Below, in pieces: positions 63,836 through 64,000 of a stretch of DNA of 64,000 nucleotides. The stretch is from contig CM068318.1 of the NCBI GenBank assembly GCA_034766995.1, forward strand, positions 30,717,603-30,781,602. The letters are read 5' to 3'. Source of the stretch: Acanthacorydalis orientalis. Lineage: Eukaryota > Arthropoda > Insecta > Megaloptera > Corydalidae. Position 1 is the first letter of the stretch, and each line of letters starts with the position of its first letter. A model generated the notes under the pieces. The model had not been told where the DNA came from and did no database searches. It saw only the letters and a program-made list of their open reading frames with translations. The translations under genes were made by a program, and so were the position numbers.

Positions 63836-64000
63836 AACAATCAGACTATTTAATATCGCAAGTTAAGATTTTCTACTTTGTCTATAATCTTAAATTCATA
63901 ACTTTTATTAATATGAAAATAATTGTTATTATGTAATGAATGTAATAATTATATTTTAACAAACTAAATTTATTTGACATATATAATTTTTTTAACTTTT
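63836..64000 (-). repeat. Inverted-repeat partner of 60560-60741
   Basis: The complement aligns with 60560-60741 as described there. The sequence between 63783 and 63835 (AGGTGCTTTTACATTAAATT...CATAACTCTGTTTTA) also resembles the end region of the mauritiana-type mariner family. The repeat is cut by the window edge. Confidence 0.65.

Overview
The window looks like an AT-rich animal nuclear genome, most likely an arthropod and probably an insect. I infer this from the very low GC content, the dense long (TA)n microsatellites, and a transposon load of mariner, piggyBac-like, pogo/Jerky-like and RTE-like families. The long (TA)n runs translate as poly-Ile/Tyr, so most long open frames here are artefacts of those arrays. 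I found no convincing intact host gene, no tRNA or rRNA gene, no CRISPR array and no bacterial-type operon. The window reads as intergenic or large-intron sequence filled with decayed mobile elements.

Layout: 1.2-1.7 kb holds a mariner deletion derivative. 1.8-7 kb is microsatellite-rich, with a (TA)75 array at 4.3 kb. A possible solo LTR lies at 8.6-8.9 kb. Two adjoining RTE-like LINE 3' ends occupy 9.2-10.5 kb on the minus strand. A piggyBac-like C-terminal remnant lies at 14.1-14.8 kb and a pogo/Jerky-like element at 17.5-19.0 kb. Mauritiana-type mariner derivatives lie at 21.9-22.4 and 23.2-23.7 kb. A cluster at 26.9-30.6 kb contains mariner and TA-flanked MITE pieces and a complete but dead mariner. 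A second complete dead mariner lies at 32.25-33.5 kb.

The best-preserved element is a mariner at 36.6-37.5 kb, with 24-bp perfect terminal repeats and a 220-residue open frame that keeps the DD34D triad but lacks the DNA-binding half. At 39.4-39.9 kb there is another mariner deletion derivative, followed by two perfect hairpins at 40.26-40.39 kb. At 41.1-42.9 kb a 1,276-bp piggyBac-like element has inserted into a mariner derivative. 46.9-48.7 kb holds a decayed non-LTR reverse transcriptase and 49.1-49.7 kb a second piggyBac-like transposase remnant. More mariner derivatives lie at 52.2-52.7 and 53.6-54.1 kb, a third RTE-like 3' end at 56.5-57.2 kb, a full-length dead mauritiana-type mariner at 58.8-60.1 kb, and a TTAA-bounded piggyBac-like non-autonomous element at 62.8-63.8 kb.

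Three patterns stand out. Many transposon ends abut (TA)n arrays. One mariner derivative family keeps only the helix-turn-helix half of the transposase with a shared 3' junction, while a separate element keeps only the catalytic half. Two piggyBac-like families carry regularly spaced palindromes just inside their left end. Family calls come from motifs read by eye; boundaries given as approximate are uncertain by tens of bases.
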